Translations under genes and position numbers: made by a program
From: Pyrenochaeta sp. MPI-SDFR-AT-0127
Lineage: Eukaryota; Ascomycota; Dothideomycetes; Pleosporales; Cucurbitariaceae
Assembly (NCBI GenBank): GCA_020747015.1
Contig: JAGTJM010000033.1
Coordinates: 298,587-362,586 of the forward strand
Direction of reading: 5' to 3'
Length of the DNA: 64,000 bases
Notes under the pieces: model-generated
Databases searched by the model: none
What the model saw: the letters and a program-made list of their open reading frames with translations, nothing else
Told to the model about the DNA's origin: nothing
Shown: in pieces, positions 60,853 through 64,000 of the stretch
How positions within the stretch are numbered: the stretch's first letter is position 1
Layout: each line of letters begins with the position of its first letter

Positions 60853-61556
60853 TGTAACGAACGTCACATAGAAATAGAGACGCACACGCGTTCCTATAAG
60901 AAGGGAGGTTTATTTGGAGGATATCGGACCTGCCTCCGATATCGTCCCGATTAGGCCCCGTTACCCCTATTTCTCCATACATAAGTATAGCTCTTTAGCA
61001 GTAGATAGCAGGACAAGTTCTTCTTGTCCTTCCGTATCAGACCTATAGGAATAGAGGTGTTCTTGGTTATCCACCGCAGCACGCACTCCCATATGCCTTT
61101 GAGTTGCACTCGGATCCGTTTCGGAGCCCTCTAGTAGGGTGGCCGATGGGTAGGGGTTGGGTTACCCCGCGGGTTGCCTCTTATTTTAGCTATAACTTTC
61201 CTATATTACAACGTAATTTAATAACTTTTAGCTTATTTTATAGATCTAATCTATATCTATAACTTTTGTATATAAAATTTCTTTTTAAAAAAATAATTAC
61301 GTAAGTTATTCAGGTTTTAAAGCGTGGGTACTGGTGGCCTAATCAAGTGGGTATCGAAAAATGGGTATTGAAATAACTGACGTAATAAAAGATATATTAC
61401 GTAATTAAAATTCTAGATTTATAGATCTAGCTAATAGCTATAAAATAAACTAAAATTTACCTAATTTGGACTAGTATTGATAGAGGAATAAATAAAAGAA
61501 AGATTAGGGGGTATACCCACCCGACCAGCCTACCCTCTAGCACCTGTGTCGTTACA
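60853..61556. mobile_element. LTR-like unit (about 298 bp without the MITE), not RIPped
   Basis: Begins tgtaacga and ends tcgttaca (9-bp inverted ends counting one more base each side), of normal base composition inside RIPped DNA. It holds two hairpins: gatatcgga/tccgatatc at ~60920-60945 and ggacaag/cttgtcc at ~61012-61030. The TG...CA ends and size suit a solo LTR, but I find no clear target duplication, so a TIR-type element is possible. MITE copy 3 is inserted in it. Confidence 0.5.
61135..61532 (+). mobile_element. hAT MITE, copy 3 (398 bp)
   Basis: Nearly identical to copy 2 and same orientation. Flanked by a perfect 8-bp duplication ccctctag (61127-61134 and 61533-61540). Inserted in the LTR-like unit. 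Confidence 0.93.
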
Positions 61557-64000
61557 AGTTAGACGTAGATCTAGATTCTAAAGCTAAAGAGATACTAAAG
61601 GATATTACTTAGTATAGGGTAGAGGGGCTAGTAAAGCTAAACTATACCTATTAGACTATAAGACTATAGATAAGAGAAGGTAAATTCTAGAAAAGGTAGG
61701 ATCTATATTACTTAAATACGCCTTACTATTAATAACCCTTAACTAGTGTATACTAGGTACTACTTTAAGATAAAAAAAAGACTAAGAGTTATTAGAGGAA
61801 CTACTATGCGTATATAACCTAGGGATATTTAAAGTATACCTCTAACTAGTCTTCTATAATCTCTTAGAGTCTATAGGATTTAAATATATACCGTATAGGA
61901 CCCCTATTATAACCTTATAGAATTTAATAACTAAATCTATATCCTATAAGGTTTAAATAAGACCTAGTCTTAATATAACTTTATAGAAATATATAGTATA
62001 GTATAATATATATTTTACATTCTTTAGAGGTATAAAATAATAACTATAGTAATAGAAACTAATAGTAATATTATTATAGTATTTATTACCTATCTAGCTA
62101 CTAGCGAGTAAGACTAACCTTATAAATACTAATATTATAACGACTACTATTATAAAGACTATATACGTGTTTCTACACTATATTAATAATAGAAGAAGAA
62201 TTTCTATATAAGTAGACTACTACTAAGGGTTAAATAGCTCTAATAGGCTACGTTACTATAGTAGCTAAGCTAGGGCTATACTTTATAGTATTACCTAAGT
62301 CTATAGTTATAGTTGCGGTTAGGGTAACAGACCCGATAATAACGGTAAGTACGCGGGAATACTAGATTAGCGCCGTAGGCTGCCTCTTATAAGGTAAGAG
62401 AGTTAGATTACATACGCTTTAAAGTATAATAATATATTATAATAGTTATTATCGCGTATAGAAGATAGTATTCGCTGTATCCTATAGGCTAAATATAGTT
62501 AGTAGCTAAGAGTGATATATAAATTTAATTAGGTTTAGCGCTACGATATAGAAAATTAGATCTAGTATAGCGCCTACTCTAGCTTAGTTTACCCCTATTA
62601 CTATATATATAACAGACCTACGTATACTATAGAGTAGATAAGCTAGGACCTATATAACTCCTATCGCGAGTACTATAAGGAGATTATACTTAGAATCGCG
62701 CCTTCTCTAGACTTTAGGGAATATTCTATAATATCGTCTCCTTCTCTCTCTTATCTTTAGTGGGAGTTTAATAGGCACTTATATTACTATTATAATTATA
62801 TTTATCCCGCGCTACTATTATACTCGCTATTTCTTAAAACCCCTTTTTAACTATATATCTACGTCTATTATCTATTCTCTATATTTCTACCTCTATTAAT
62901 TCTTTACTAATATAAGTAGAATATACCTAAAAACTCTAAGAAGCGCGGTCGACTATAAAAATATTAGACTAAAGAGAGCGCGAGAGACGTAGCTAACGCG
63001 GCTAGCTAAGTATCGCACTAGTGGTAAAAGACAGCCCCCTAATAGTAGAAATAATATATTAACTAGGATACTCTTTAGTTTAAGTTTAATCTATATTCTA
63101 TACTCTAGTAAGCTAGGGTAGAAGGAGATATGCGTATTATAGTGCTAGAACACGGAATCTAAGTAGAAGGCCTAGATATTCTAGCTAAGGAAGAATATCT
63201 AAAATTCCTAGAGGTAACTTTATTCTCCTTCTATTAAATTAACTAATAGTCTTCTTTCTAACTATAGTTAGGTTTAGGCCTACGCTGCTCTTTATTAGAT
63301 ATCTATATTATAGAATAAATATACTATTTTAATTTAGTAATAATACCTATTCGTCCTATTAGTCTATTCTTATCTTAGGTATTTAGATTATAGTAGTACT
63401 AATACCTTTTCCGCACGATAGCCTAGCGAAATACCTTAGTTTAAAGATAAACCTAAAGATACGATAGCACCGCTTCTAGAAGATAGTTAATACAATAATA
63501 TCTCTTAATTATCTATACCTCTAGGATCGCGCCTATAGAATCCCTAGCCCCTTTACGAATTATAACGCCAGTCTCGCTAGTGGGTAGGCTAGTTAAGTCT
63601 AAAGACTAAGAACTAAATAAGCAGCTCTATAAATACCGCGTAAGTTATATATATAATAGATTAAATAACGAGTGCCTTAGAAGAAGTAATATATAAGATT
63701 ATAGAGAGCGCTATAGAAAAGACGCTAGAAGAAACGCTAGAAGAGATACTAGGGCCCGCATAAGGAGATATAGAAATAACTTCTAATATCACTTTAGAGC
63801 TAGATCTAGCGGAAGCTATAGATATTACTAAGAAGCTAGCGGAGTAACTTATACATTCTACGGCTGCGATTATAAGACTTACGTATAGCAGTTACGGATT
63901 ATAGTAATATAACTAGATATATAACCCTTAATAAATTTATCTTATATTATAACGCGATGCTAGATATAATTAATACCTCTTATATACTCGCGAAGGGAAG
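61557..64000. repeat. RIPped AT-rich block to the window end
   Basis: CA/TG-depleted, TA-rich, no open frame. May continue the destroyed coding repeat seen left of the LTR-like unit. Runs off the window. Confidence 0.75.

Noticed and set aside
1..64000. tRNA, rRNA or CRISPR arrays
   Set aside because: No cloverleaf boxes, rRNA-like stretches or regular spacer-repeat arrays were recognised by eye; a dedicated tRNA scan could still find one.

Overview
The window comes from a filamentous ascomycete (Pezizomycotina). The genus cannot be read from the sequence, but the gene families and the strongly isochore-like AT-rich blocks fit a Dothideomycete such as a member of the Pleosporales. The evidence is short GT..AG introns of about 45-80 bp with CTAAC/CTGAC branch sites, a highly reducing polyketide synthase, secreted and cell-wall families typical of these fungi, and AT-rich blocks almost devoid of CpA and TpG, the signature of saturated repeat-induced point mutation (RIP). 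All exon structures below were built by hand from splice signals, frame continuity and family knowledge.

Left half (1-39 kb) is gene-bearing but sparse. It holds the 3' part of a highly reducing PKS (ER-KR-ACP), a GPI-anchored cupredoxin-like wall protein, an aminoglycoside-phosphotransferase-like kinase, an MFS monocarboxylate-type transporter beside a phenol-2-monooxygenase-like flavoprotein (these two and the PKS may belong to a loose secondary-metabolite locus), a secreted DUF1996 protein, a large broken SGNH-hydrolase gene, a catalytically degenerate secreted aspartic protease homologue, a DJ-1/PfpI protein, a seven-TM fungal integral membrane protein with two micro-exons, and a Kre9/Knh1-type wall sensor-like protein. 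Between them lie long gene-free stretches with TE remnants.

Right half (39-64 kb) is a mosaic of RIP-destroyed DNA and younger sequence. A RIP desert (39.1-43.4 kb) ends in a mutated copy of a Tc1/mariner element whose un-RIPped relative lies at 46.1-46.75 kb. Between and beyond these sit two intact-looking same-strand genes: a 628-aa protein with a degenerate RNase III-like domain, and a 799-aa HerA/FtsK-type P-loop ATPase. More RIPped DNA follows, and into it have inserted a full-length hAT transposon (53448-59816, perfect 8-bp duplication), three 398-bp hAT MITEs with matching terminal repeats and perfect 8-bp duplications (one inside the hAT element), and an LTR-like unit.

The most striking find is inside the hAT element. 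Opposite to the decayed transposase is a recognisable histone H3-like gene, with two well-placed introns, whose reading frame is broken only by single-base shifts. A histone H3 carried as transposon cargo, and the RIP-size-threshold MITEs derived from the same family, are the best candidates here for something not yet described.
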